From Pseudoxanthomonas sp. GM95 (GTDB taxonomy: Bacteria; Pseudomonadota; Gammaproteobacteria; Xanthomonadales; Xanthomonadaceae): DNA of 64,000 nucleotides. Where the stretch lies: assembly GCF_900109775.1 (NCBI RefSeq), contig NZ_FOAX01000004.1:62001-126000 (forward strand), in the 5' to 3' direction. The position numbers and the translations under genes are program-made. The notes below the pieces were generated by a model. That model searched no databases, had not been told where the DNA came from, and saw nothing but the letters and a program-made list of their open reading frames with translations. Below are positions 36,887 to 44,845 of the stretch, one piece after another (the stretch's first letter is position 1; each line of letters begins with the position of its first letter).

Positions 36887-38976
36887 AGGGCGATGTCGAG
36901 CTGCTGCCAACGCGCGTGGGCAGGCACACGCAAGCGCAGCAGGCCGTTGCGATAGACCGCGTGTGTCTTGTCGAGTGGCTTGCCCTCCAGCGTGACCGCA
37001 TGCGGCGCCTCCGGCAGCGCCAGCACCACGCTCGCCGCATCGTCGGCGCCGCGCCCTTCGATGCCATCGAGCGCAAAGCGCAGGTGGTCGTTCGCGCGTT
37101 CCAATGCGGTGGTGCGGCCACCGGCGGCGAGCAGGCGCGGACTCGCATCGTGCGTTGCATCGAGATCGAGCAGCAGGCGATGGTCGCCCGGCTGCAGCAC
37201 CACGCGCTGCAGTTCCGGCAGGTCGGATTGCAGCAGGTCGAGATAACGGCCGTTCAACACCGTCGGCGCGATGGCGTCTTCCTGCGGGACCTGCAAGCCG
37301 GCTGCGATGACGTACGGTCCGCGCTGCATCACCAGTGCCGAGGCGGTCTGCCACGGAAGCGCGATACGCGCGGCCGCTTGCTGGACGAATGTACGCAAGC
37401 GATCCGCCCCATCCGACGCATGGCTCAACGCCACAGGCGTTGCCCGCAGCCAGCCCACGACACCGCGCCCCACCGGCGCCAGCGTGCCGGCCTCTGGCGT
37501 TACCCCGAGTGCTTCGAACAACGCGTCGTGCACTGCATCGCCCAGCGTCGCTGCGTCATCCACGCGCAGCAGCGCGCCACCGGTGCGAACCCAGTCGGCA
37601 AGCCGCGCTGCGGTCTTCGCCTCCAGCGCGCCCTGCCCTTGCTGGCTCCACAGCAGCACGCGCTGCTGCGCCAAAGTATCGGCATGTTGCGCAAGCTGCT
37701 CCACCGACACCGGCTGCACCGGCATGCCGTGCAGCAGCAGCGGCAATGCAAGCCCATGCACTTCGCCCAGCAAGGGATCGGACGTGGCCGGCGCGGCGCG
37801 CTGGGCCATCAGGCCGTCGCTCGTCAGCACGCCAAGGCCGCGCGTGCCGGCGACCTGCCACTGGCCCGTGCCCGGCATCGCGTCGAGCGCATGGAACACG
37901 GTCTGCAGCACGCGCTGATAGGCGGCCGGGATTGCATGGCGTCCGCCGTGTTCGTCCGGATAGGTCGCGGTGAGATCGAAGATGCGGTTGGGCCACGGCA
38001 GCACTTCGAAGCCGGCATTGCCCGGCCACATCAGCGAGGCCACCAGCGTGGCCTGCCAGTTGTCACGATAGTCGCGCCAGATGTGGGCGGGATTGTCCTC
38101 TACCGGATCGGCCAGCCACCACGCCGGCACGTCCAGCGTGCGCGCGAGGTCATGCAGCGCGCCGAATTCAAGGAAGGCGGTGGCGAACGGCCGCTCGCCC
38201 TGCACGCCGCGATAGGTGTTGGGTGCTCGCGCGGTGCCCGTCCACACCTGGCCGACCACGCCATCCACGCCCGCATCGACGAACGCATGTTGCGGCGACA
38301 CGATCCGCCACTGCGCGTAATTGAGCAGCGAGTGCGTGGCGACATTGCAGGCCACCGCGCGGCCATGCGCCTGGCCCCAGGCGTGCACCTGCGCGCAGGC
38401 CTGGGCCACGGCATCGCGATACAGCGCGACCTTCAACTGCGACGCGTGCGCCTGCGCCGGCAGCGACGCGTCGGGCGGCTGCCACGGCGTGCCGAAGTGC
38501 GTAAGCCAGGCCTGCTTGAATGCAGGCGACCAGCCGGCGTCGGCCCAGAACTCGGGTTCTTCCAGATAGACCGATTCGGCGCCCGCTTCCAACGCCTCAC
38601 GCACGCCATCGGCGAGGAAGGCGACATAACGCGGCGTCGGCACGAAGTACGGCACCTGCGGGCCGTCATGCAGCAGCGCGCGGCCGCCGGCGGCCTGCTG
38701 GGTTTCATCGCCCAGCGCATCACCGGCCTGGGCGAGATAGCGCGGATAGCGGCCCCACGCCAGCGCGGTCATGACGCCGACGCGATAGCCGTGCGCGCGC
38801 CAGTCGGCGATGCGCGCGGGCAGCGTGCTGTCCAGCCCGTAGGCCAGCACGGTATCGGCCGGCACGTTGACCCGCGGCGACCAGCCCTGGTCGGTCTGGA
38901 ACATCAGCTTCGGTGGTGCCTGTGCGTTGACCGCCGATGACAGCGCCAGTAGCACCGCGCTGATGAGCGCCTTCAA
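36871..38976 (-). CDS. Exported putative glycoside hydrolase of unrecognised family
   Basis: A 701-residue exported protein at the end of the nix operon. The signal peptide ends SSAVNA before QAP. The first 350 residues look like a TIM-barrel glycosidase: SVYLEEPEFW is a candidate acidic catalytic site, and PAWWLADPVEDN, SLMWPGNAGFEVLPWPNRIF and tryptophan-rich loops follow. Residues 400-500 resemble the GATase-like domain of GH42-type enzymes (VLLWSQQGQGALE, then WVRTGGALLRVDD). A C-terminal beta domain completes it. It starts with TTG inside a TTGA overlap with the GH35 gene, so translation is coupled. I cannot name its family or substrate. Confidence 0.72.
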   Translation of the reverse strand: MKALISAVLLALSSAVNAQAPPKLMFQTDQGWSPRVNVPADTVLAYGLDSTLPARIADWRAHGYRVGVMTALAWGRYPRYLAQAGDALGDETQQAAGGRALLHDGPQVPYFVPTPRYVAFLADGVREALEAGAESVYLEEPEFWADAGWSPAFKQAWLTHFGTPWQPPDASLPAQAHASQLKVALYRDAVAQACAQVHAWGQAHGRAVACNVATHSLLNYAQWRIVSPQHAFVDAGVDGVVGQVWTGTARAPNTYRGVQGERPFATAFLEFGALHDLARTLDVPAWWLADPVEDNPAHIWRDYRDNWQATLVASLMWPGNAGFEVLPWPNRIFDLTATYPDEHGGRHAIPAAYQRVLQTVFHALDAMPGTGQWQVAGTRGLGVLTSDGLMAQRAAPATSDPLLGEVHGLALPLLLHGMPVQPVSVEQLAQHADTLAQQRVLLWSQQGQGALEAKTAARLADWVRTGGALLRVDDAATLGDAVHDALFEALGVTPEAGTLAPVGRGVVGWLRATPVALSHASDGADRLRTFVQQAAARIALPWQTASALVMQRGPYVIAAGLQVPQEDAIAPTVLNGRYLDLLQSDLPELQRVVLQPGDHRLLLDLDATHDASPRLLAAGGRTTALERANDHLRFALDGIEGRGADDAASVVLALPEAPHAVTLEGKPLDKTHAVYRNGLLRLRVPAHARWQQLDIALAGGR

Positions 38977-40844
38977 GGTGCTGCCCCCGGCGTGATCCAG
39001 ATCGGATCGCGCACGCCTTGCACGCGTGGCGACGCCACATCGTCCAGATCGAACACAACAACACGGTTGTCACCGCGACGCTGCCACGCGCCCGGCCAGT
39101 ACAGCGCACGCGCCGGACCCAGATCCCAATGCCGACCGAGATTGATGCGATCGGCCCAGACAAAGCCACGCCCGAACGCACGCAGGTCCAGGTAGGTATC
39201 GGCCGGCGTGTCGATGCGCAGCGTGCCGCGATGGAATGCCGGTCCCGCCACCGGCCCGCGCGTCCAGCCGCGCAACGTATCCGGCGTGGTCATCGGCAGC
39301 GGATACACCTGCCAGCCCTTCAATGGCGTTTGATCGAGCAGCACCGTGCCGAGCAGGCCCGCACGTCCATCGGCCAGATGCGGCCCGTAGTTCACGCGTC
39401 CGCTGTTTTCCACCAGCACGTCGAGCGTGTGGGTGCCAGCTGACACGTCCAGCACGACCGAGACCTGCTTGAGGCGACGCTCTGCGCTGCCGGCAAGGCG
39501 CTGGTCGAGATAAACGCGCGCCGCATCATGCACGTCGCCCAGATACAGGTCGCCACGAAACGGCCCCTGCACCTGCGTGCGATACAGGATGTAGCCGGTG
39601 GCCTGGCCGTAATGCTCCATCGGCAGCGGATCGTCGCTGGCGATTGGCGTCGGCAGGTTGTCCCATAGCGAAGTGGATTCGGCCAGCGTCACCGGCGCGA
39701 TCACTTGCAACAGCGCCTGCTTGGGCAACGCAGGCGGCGTGACGCCGGTGGCCTTGGCGATCACGTCGCGGAACAACGCGAACTTCGCCGTCGGCCGGCC
39801 GGCTTCGTCGAGCACTGCGTCGTAGTCGTAGCCGGTGGTGTCCGGCGCGTAGTGGTCGGACGGATTGCCCTGGAAGTTCGCGCCATTCATGAAGCCGAAA
39901 CTGGTGCCGCCGGTGAACATGTAAAGATTCACCGAGATGCCCTGCCCCAGCATCCACGCCAGCTCGTCGGCCTGCTGCTGCGCATCGGTGTGCGCATGCG
40001 GCTCGCCCCAGTGATCGAACCAGCCGGCCCAGTATTCGCCGGCCATGCGCGGCTGGCCGGGACGGAACTTGGCCAGCTTGTCGAACGCGCTACGCGCCTC
40101 GCCGGGGGCGAAGTTCACCACCGCCAGCGTGTCCGGCAGCGTGCCGTTGGCCAGCATGTCGGCGCCATCGGCGGTGAACAGCAGCGTGGCGTCCAGGCCG
40201 GCGTGCACCAGCGCGGCGCGCGCGGCCTGCATGTAGGCGTGGTCGTTGTCGTAGGAGCCGTATTCGTTCTCGACCTGCACCGCGATGATCGGCCCGCCAT
40301 GGCCGTTGAGCAGCGGCTTGACCTGCGCACCGACGGCATCTAGATAGCGCTGCGCCGCGGCCAGATAGCGCGGATCGCGCGAGCGCACCTTCACCGCGGG
40401 ATCGGCGAACAGCCACCCCGGATAACCGCCGGCTTCCCACTCGGCGCAGGCATACGGGCCCACGCGCAGGATCACGCTGAGCCCTTGCGCCGCGGCCGCG
40501 CGCACGAACGCGGCCACGTCGTTGTTGCCGGTGAAGTCGAACTGCCCCGGCTGCGGCTCCACCGCATTCCAGAACACGTAGGTCTCCACCGTGTTGAGGC
40601 CCAAAGCGCGCGCCTTGCGCAGGCGGTCGTCCCAGTCCGCGCGGGCAATGCGCTGGAAGTGCAGCGCGCCAGAGATCACCTGGTACGGCTGGCCATCGCG
40701 GGCGAAATGATCGCCCTGCGGGGTCAAGCGTGGCCACGCCTGTTCGGCGGCGAACGCGCTGCCGGACCAAGCTGACGCGATCAGCGCCAGTCCCAGCAAG
40801 CCAAAGACCAATCGCGCTCCGAGGCCCTGCAGCACACGGCCCAT
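38973..40844 (-). CDS. nixL: GH35 beta-galactosidase
   Basis: A 623-residue exported enzyme. The signal peptide ends WSGSAFA. The GH35 barrel has VISGALHFQRI, the acid/base glutamate in VQVENEYGSYD and the nucleophile in GEYWAGWFDHWG. Beta-galactosidase-type jelly-roll domains follow. In X. campestris nixL is the last of the eight nix genes, and the order here matches. It would remove terminal galactose from N-glycan antennae. Its ATG overlaps the GH92 stop by one base (TGATG). Confidence 0.92.
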   Translation of the reverse strand: MGRVLQGLGARLVFGLLGLALIASAWSGSAFAAEQAWPRLTPQGDHFARDGQPYQVISGALHFQRIARADWDDRLRKARALGLNTVETYVFWNAVEPQPGQFDFTGNNDVAAFVRAAAAQGLSVILRVGPYACAEWEAGGYPGWLFADPAVKVRSRDPRYLAAAQRYLDAVGAQVKPLLNGHGGPIIAVQVENEYGSYDNDHAYMQAARAALVHAGLDATLLFTADGADMLANGTLPDTLAVVNFAPGEARSAFDKLAKFRPGQPRMAGEYWAGWFDHWGEPHAHTDAQQQADELAWMLGQGISVNLYMFTGGTSFGFMNGANFQGNPSDHYAPDTTGYDYDAVLDEAGRPTAKFALFRDVIAKATGVTPPALPKQALLQVIAPVTLAESTSLWDNLPTPIASDDPLPMEHYGQATGYILYRTQVQGPFRGDLYLGDVHDAARVYLDQRLAGSAERRLKQVSVVLDVSAGTHTLDVLVENSGRVNYGPHLADGRAGLLGTVLLDQTPLKGWQVYPLPMTTPDTLRGWTRGPVAGPAFHRGTLRIDTPADTYLDLRAFGRGFVWADRINLGRHWDLGPARALYWPGAWQRRGDNRVVVFDLDDVASPRVQGVRDPIWITPGAAP

Positions 40845-43186
40845 CAGGCGAACGACGGTGGCAGGTCGTCCGCGCCGGCGCCGAAGGCAACGTTCGGCGA
40901 CGGCCCCATCACGAATTCCAGCGTGCCGCCGGCGGCGATGTCCGCATGCTTCAACCAGCTACGCGTGGTCGGCACGCCGTTCCAGGTCAGCGACTGCACG
41001 TAGACGTTGCGGTCGCTGTTGCGCTTGGCGACCACGCGCAGCGTGCGGCCCTGGCCGACCTCCAGCGTGACCTCGTCGAACAGCGGGCTGCCGATCACGT
41101 AGTTGCCGCTGACCGGATCGACCGGATAGAAGCCGATCGCGCCCAGCACGAACCACGCGCTCATCTGCCCGCAGTCCTCGTTGCCGGACAGGCCGTTGCG
41201 CGCATCGTGGTACTGCTGGCGCAACAGGCGGCGCACCATCTGCTGGGTCTTGTACGGCTGGCCGCCGTATGCATAGAGGTAGGCCACGTGATGGCTGGGC
41301 TCGTTGCCGTGCGCGTACTGGCCGACCATGCCATCGATATCCGGCGGCGCATCGGCCGGCAGCTCGGAACTGGTCGAGAACAGTTCGTCCAGTTTGGCGA
41401 TGAAGGCCTCGCGCCCACCGAACAGCTCCATGTAGCCGTAGATGTCGTGTTGGTTGAGGAAGGTCGCCTGCCAGGCGTTGGACTCGGTGAAGTCGCGCCA
41501 TTGCTTGGAATGGCCCATCGCGCGCGGATCGAACGGCGTGATCCAGCCGCCGGCTTCATCGCGCGGCCGCATGAAGCCGCTGTCGCGATTGAACAGGTTG
41601 CGATAGTTGCGCGAGCGCGCCTGCAGCGCCTTCGCCTCGTCCGTCTTGCCGGCGGCGCGCGCCAGCTCGGCCGCGGCCCAGTCGTCGTAGGCGTATTCCA
41701 GCGTGCGGCTGACCGCTTCATCGACCTTGTCGCTGGGGATGTAGCCGAGCTTGCGGTAATACGGCAGGCCGTGGAAATCGTCTTCCATCAGGCGCTTGCG
41801 ATACGGTTCCCAGGCCGCGTCGAAATCGATCCCGCCGAAGCCCTTGGCGTGCGCCTCGGCCAGCACCACCGCCGAGTGATAGCCGCTCATGCAGCCGGTC
41901 TCCACGCCCTGCAGCGGCCAGATCGCCACTCCGTCCGGGCACTGCGCGTTGCCGCGCACCAGGCATTGCATCAGGTCGGGCACGCGCTCGGGCTGGACCA
42001 GCGTCATCAGCGGATGCGCGGCGCGATAGGTGTCCCACAGCGAGTAGGTGCTGTAATTGTTGTGGCCGGCCGGCAGCGTGTGGACCTTGAGGTCCATGCC
42101 GCGATACCGGCCGTCCACGTCACTGAACAACGTGGGCGCGACCATCGTGTGATACAGCGCGGTGTAGAAGATGCGCTGCTGCGCGTCGTCGCCGCCCTTG
42201 ACCCTTACGCGGCCCAGTTCCTTCTCCCATTCGGCCACTGCGGCGGCATGCACGCGCGGGAAATCGAAATCGTCCAGCTCCGCATCCAGGTTGGCCAGCG
42301 CGTTCTCGGCGCTCACCGCCGAGATGCCCACCTTGACCAGCAGCGGCGCATGGCCGGCGTCGGGATACTGCAGCGCCACCTGCAGGCGCTCGCCGTGCGC
42401 ATCCTGCGCTTCCGCACCCAGCGGCAAGCCCTCGGCGAACAGCTCGGCGCGCTGGAACGGCCGCGACAGGCGCATGGCGAAAAACACATAGCGGCCAGCC
42501 GCCCACTCGTGCACGCGACGGCCGCCGGTGATGGTCTGCGGATCCACCACGCGCACCTGCGCATCGCTCACGCGCGAGGCGGTGTGCGGGTTGTCCTGCA
42601 TCGCATGGAACAGGTCCAGCAGCAGGTGCCCGCGCGCGCCCTTGGGGAAGGTGTAGCGATGCAGGCCCGCGCGATGGGTCGCGGTGAGTTCGGCCTGGAT
42701 GCCGGTCTCCTTCAGCTTGACCCGGTAATAGCCCGGCGATGCGGCTTCGTCGGCATGGTCGTAGCGCTGGCGATAGCCGGCATCGGGATCGTCCAGCGGG
42801 CCCGGCACGAGTTGCACCTTGCCAGTGGAGGGCATCACCAGGAAATCGAGCATGTCGCCGATGCCGGTGCCGGACAGGTGCGTGTGCGAGAAGCCCATGA
42901 TCGAGCCATCGGACTCGTGGTAGCCGCCGCAGGAATCCCACACCGCGTTGTAGGTATCCGGACTCAGCTGGACCATGCCGAACGGCAATGTCGCGCCCGG
43001 GAACGTGTGGCCGTGTCCGCCGGTGCCGATGAACACATCCACGTGCTTGGTCAGCTTCGGCTTGGCATGTGCGTCCAGCGGCAGCGCATAGCGCCCGGCG
43101 CGCGCCTGGGCCAGCCGTGGCAGGCCGGCACTGCTGGCCAGGGACAGGGCGATGGCGCCTTGCAGGAAGCTGCGTCGTGTTGCCAT
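40844..43186 (-). CDS. nixK: GH92 alpha-mannosidase (Tat-exported)
   Basis: A 780-residue calcium-dependent exo-alpha-mannosidase. In X. campestris NixK removes the alpha-1,3-mannose and so opens the glycan for the next enzymes. Family motifs are IMGFSHTHLSG, the glutamate in HGNEPSHHVAYLY and GNEDCGQMSAWFVLG. A twin-arginine signal (TRRSFLQG) implies export after folding. AAGGAG precedes the ATG at 43186. It is separated from GH125 by 136 bases holding a REP-like palindrome. Confidence 0.93.
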   Translation of the reverse strand: MATRRSFLQGAIALSLASSAGLPRLAQARAGRYALPLDAHAKPKLTKHVDVFIGTGGHGHTFPGATLPFGMVQLSPDTYNAVWDSCGGYHESDGSIMGFSHTHLSGTGIGDMLDFLVMPSTGKVQLVPGPLDDPDAGYRQRYDHADEAASPGYYRVKLKETGIQAELTATHRAGLHRYTFPKGARGHLLLDLFHAMQDNPHTASRVSDAQVRVVDPQTITGGRRVHEWAAGRYVFFAMRLSRPFQRAELFAEGLPLGAEAQDAHGERLQVALQYPDAGHAPLLVKVGISAVSAENALANLDAELDDFDFPRVHAAAVAEWEKELGRVRVKGGDDAQQRIFYTALYHTMVAPTLFSDVDGRYRGMDLKVHTLPAGHNNYSTYSLWDTYRAAHPLMTLVQPERVPDLMQCLVRGNAQCPDGVAIWPLQGVETGCMSGYHSAVVLAEAHAKGFGGIDFDAAWEPYRKRLMEDDFHGLPYYRKLGYIPSDKVDEAVSRTLEYAYDDWAAAELARAAGKTDEAKALQARSRNYRNLFNRDSGFMRPRDEAGGWITPFDPRAMGHSKQWRDFTESNAWQATFLNQHDIYGYMELFGGREAFIAKLDELFSTSSELPADAPPDIDGMVGQYAHGNEPSHHVAYLYAYGGQPYKTQQMVRRLLRQQYHDARNGLSGNEDCGQMSAWFVLGAIGFYPVDPVSGNYVIGSPLFDEVTLEVGQGRTLRVVAKRNSDRNVYVQSLTWNGVPTTRSWLKHADIAAGGTLEFVMGPSPNVAFGAGADDLPPSFA

Positions 43187-43246
43187 GGGGTTCTCCTTGA
43201 TGCGGGTGCGGTGGCGCGCCGGTGTGTGGAAAGAAGCTTGGAATGC

Positions 43247-43310
43247 GGGAGCCACTTCAGCGGCGATGGGGCTCGACCGGTGAAGCCCCATCGCTGTTGA
43301 AGCAGCTCCT
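43247..43310. repeat. REP-like imperfect palindrome
   Basis: 27-base arms GGGAGCC...GGGGCT (43247-43273) and AGCCCC...AGCTCCT (43284-43310) surround a 10-base loop. Twenty-two of 27 positions pair, and the rest are mostly G-T wobbles. It resembles the GTAGGAGC...TTCAGC extragenic palindromes common in pseudomonads and xanthomonads. It lies inside the nix operon and may affect message decay. Confidence 0.75.
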
Positions 43311-43322
43311 ACGAGATCTGGA

Positions 43323-44762
43323 TCAGCGCAGCAGCTGCGGCTTGCGTGCGGCCAGGTCGAGGATCAGTTCGCCGAACAAGGTGTTGGCCCAGGCAAACCA
43401 ATCGCGGGTGAAGCTGGACGGATCGTCCTGGTTGAACGCCTCGTGCATGAAGCCGGTGCCGGCGTGCGTGGTCTTGAGCCACTGCAGGCACTGGCGGATC
43501 TGCGCGTCGTCGTCGCTGGTCATCGCGTACTGCACGATCGCCATCGGCCAGATCGTGCCCATCCCGGTGTGCGGACTGCCGACGCCCGAGGCCGCGCGGC
43601 CCGCGCAGAAGTACGGATTGCGCGGGCTCCACGCCAGATCGCGCGTGCGCCGGAACACCGGGTCCTCGCGATCGCAGCAGTCCAGGTAGGCCAGGCTCAG
43701 CAGGCCCGGCGCGTTGGCGTCATCAATGAACAGTTGGTTGCCGAAGCCATCGACCTCGAACGCCCAGAACGCCTGCCCATCGGCATCGCGCATCTGGCCG
43801 AACTGGCGCGTCGCTGCTTCGACCTGATCGCCCAGCGCGGTGCATTCGCCCGCGAAGTCCGCGTCGTGATGGATCGCCGCGCTCATCGCCGCCAGCTGGC
43901 GTAGCGACGTCACCGCGAACAGGTTGGCCGGCACGAACAGCGGATACACGCACGCATCGTCCGAGGGCCGGAACATCGAATGGATCATGCCGTTGGGCCT
44001 GGTCGGCTGGCCGTAGCCCTCCAGCACCAAGGTCTCGGTCGCCAGTGGCGAAGGCCGCTGGAAGGTGTACGGGCCGCGGTCGTGCAGGCGCTGCTGTTCG
44101 CGGAAGGTCTTGACCACCGTGTGCATCGCAGCGCGCCAGTCGTCATCGAACGGCGCGGTGTCGCCGCTGGCTTTCCAGTAGCCGTGTGCCAGGCGGATCG
44201 GATAGCACAGCGAGTCGATTTCCCACTTGCGCTCGCCAACGCCGGGTTTCATCTCGGTGATGTCGTTGAGCGACCATTTCAGGCGTTGGCTGGTGCCATC
44301 GGGCAGGAAGGCATTGGCATACGGATCGAGCCGGATGCACGCGGCCTGGCGACGGATCAGGCCGTGCACCATGCGCCGCAGCGCAGCGTCTTCGCGCAAC
44401 AGCGGCAGGTAAGGCTGCACCTGCGCGGAGGAATCGCGCAGCCACAGCGCGTGGATGTCGCCGGTGATGACGAACGTATCCGGCTTGCCGTCGCGCGTGC
44501 CGGCTTCGATCGTAGTGTCCAGCGTATTGGGATAGCAGTTCTCGAACAGCCAGGCCAGTTCGGGATCGGCGATCTGCGCCTTGGTCTTGCGCAGCTGGCG
44601 CTCGACCGCCTGGCTGGTGAAGTTGCGCTGGGCCACCGGCGGGCGATGGCTGGTGAACGCCGTGGCAGAGCTGGAGGCCGCCATCGCCGGCAGCGCGCTG
44701 GCGAGCAGGCCTGCGCTGGCGCCTGCGCCAAGCAGATGGAGGACGTCGCGACGGGTAGGCAT
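43323..44762 (-). CDS. nixJ: GH125 exo-alpha-1,6-mannosidase
   Basis: A 479-residue metal-independent enzyme of GH125 (formerly DUF1237). NixJ removes the alpha-1,6-mannose of plant N-glycans after xylose has gone. The family block GDIHALWLRDSSAQVQPYLP is intact, as are NGMIHSMFRPSDDACVYPLFVPANLF (in two parts) and GFMHEAFN. A twin-arginine-type signal (TRRDVLHLLGAGASAG) is present. The ATG at 44762 has an AGGAG site upstream. It lies 83 bases after the GH3 gene. Confidence 0.93.
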   Translation of the reverse strand: MPTRRDVLHLLGAGASAGLLASALPAMAASSSATAFTSHRPPVAQRNFTSQAVERQLRKTKAQIADPELAWLFENCYPNTLDTTIEAGTRDGKPDTFVITGDIHALWLRDSSAQVQPYLPLLREDAALRRMVHGLIRRQAACIRLDPYANAFLPDGTSQRLKWSLNDITEMKPGVGERKWEIDSLCYPIRLAHGYWKASGDTAPFDDDWRAAMHTVVKTFREQQRLHDRGPYTFQRPSPLATETLVLEGYGQPTRPNGMIHSMFRPSDDACVYPLFVPANLFAVTSLRQLAAMSAAIHHDADFAGECTALGDQVEAATRQFGQMRDADGQAFWAFEVDGFGNQLFIDDANAPGLLSLAYLDCCDREDPVFRRTRDLAWSPRNPYFCAGRAASGVGSPHTGMGTIWPMAIVQYAMTSDDDAQIRQCLQWLKTTHAGTGFMHEAFNQDDPSSFTRDWFAWANTLFGELILDLAARKPQLLR

Positions 44763-44845
44763 GGCGAAAACTCCTGGTGTCTGGTTGAACCGCACAAGGC
44801 GGCGAGGCGCACGTCGTCGCGATCACGCCGACGTGCCGAGGCAAC

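Noticed and set aside
36631-38940. 769-codon open frame on the plus strand opposite the 701-aa gene
   Set aside because: Its translation is Arg/His/Gln-rich without domains, typical of an antisense shadow in high-GC DNA. The minus-strand gene has a signal peptide, coherent domains and operon context.
40730-43300. 856-codon open frame opposite GH92
   Set aside because: It is a shadow of a well-recognised GH92 gene. Composition is biased and there is no ribosome binding site or known domain.
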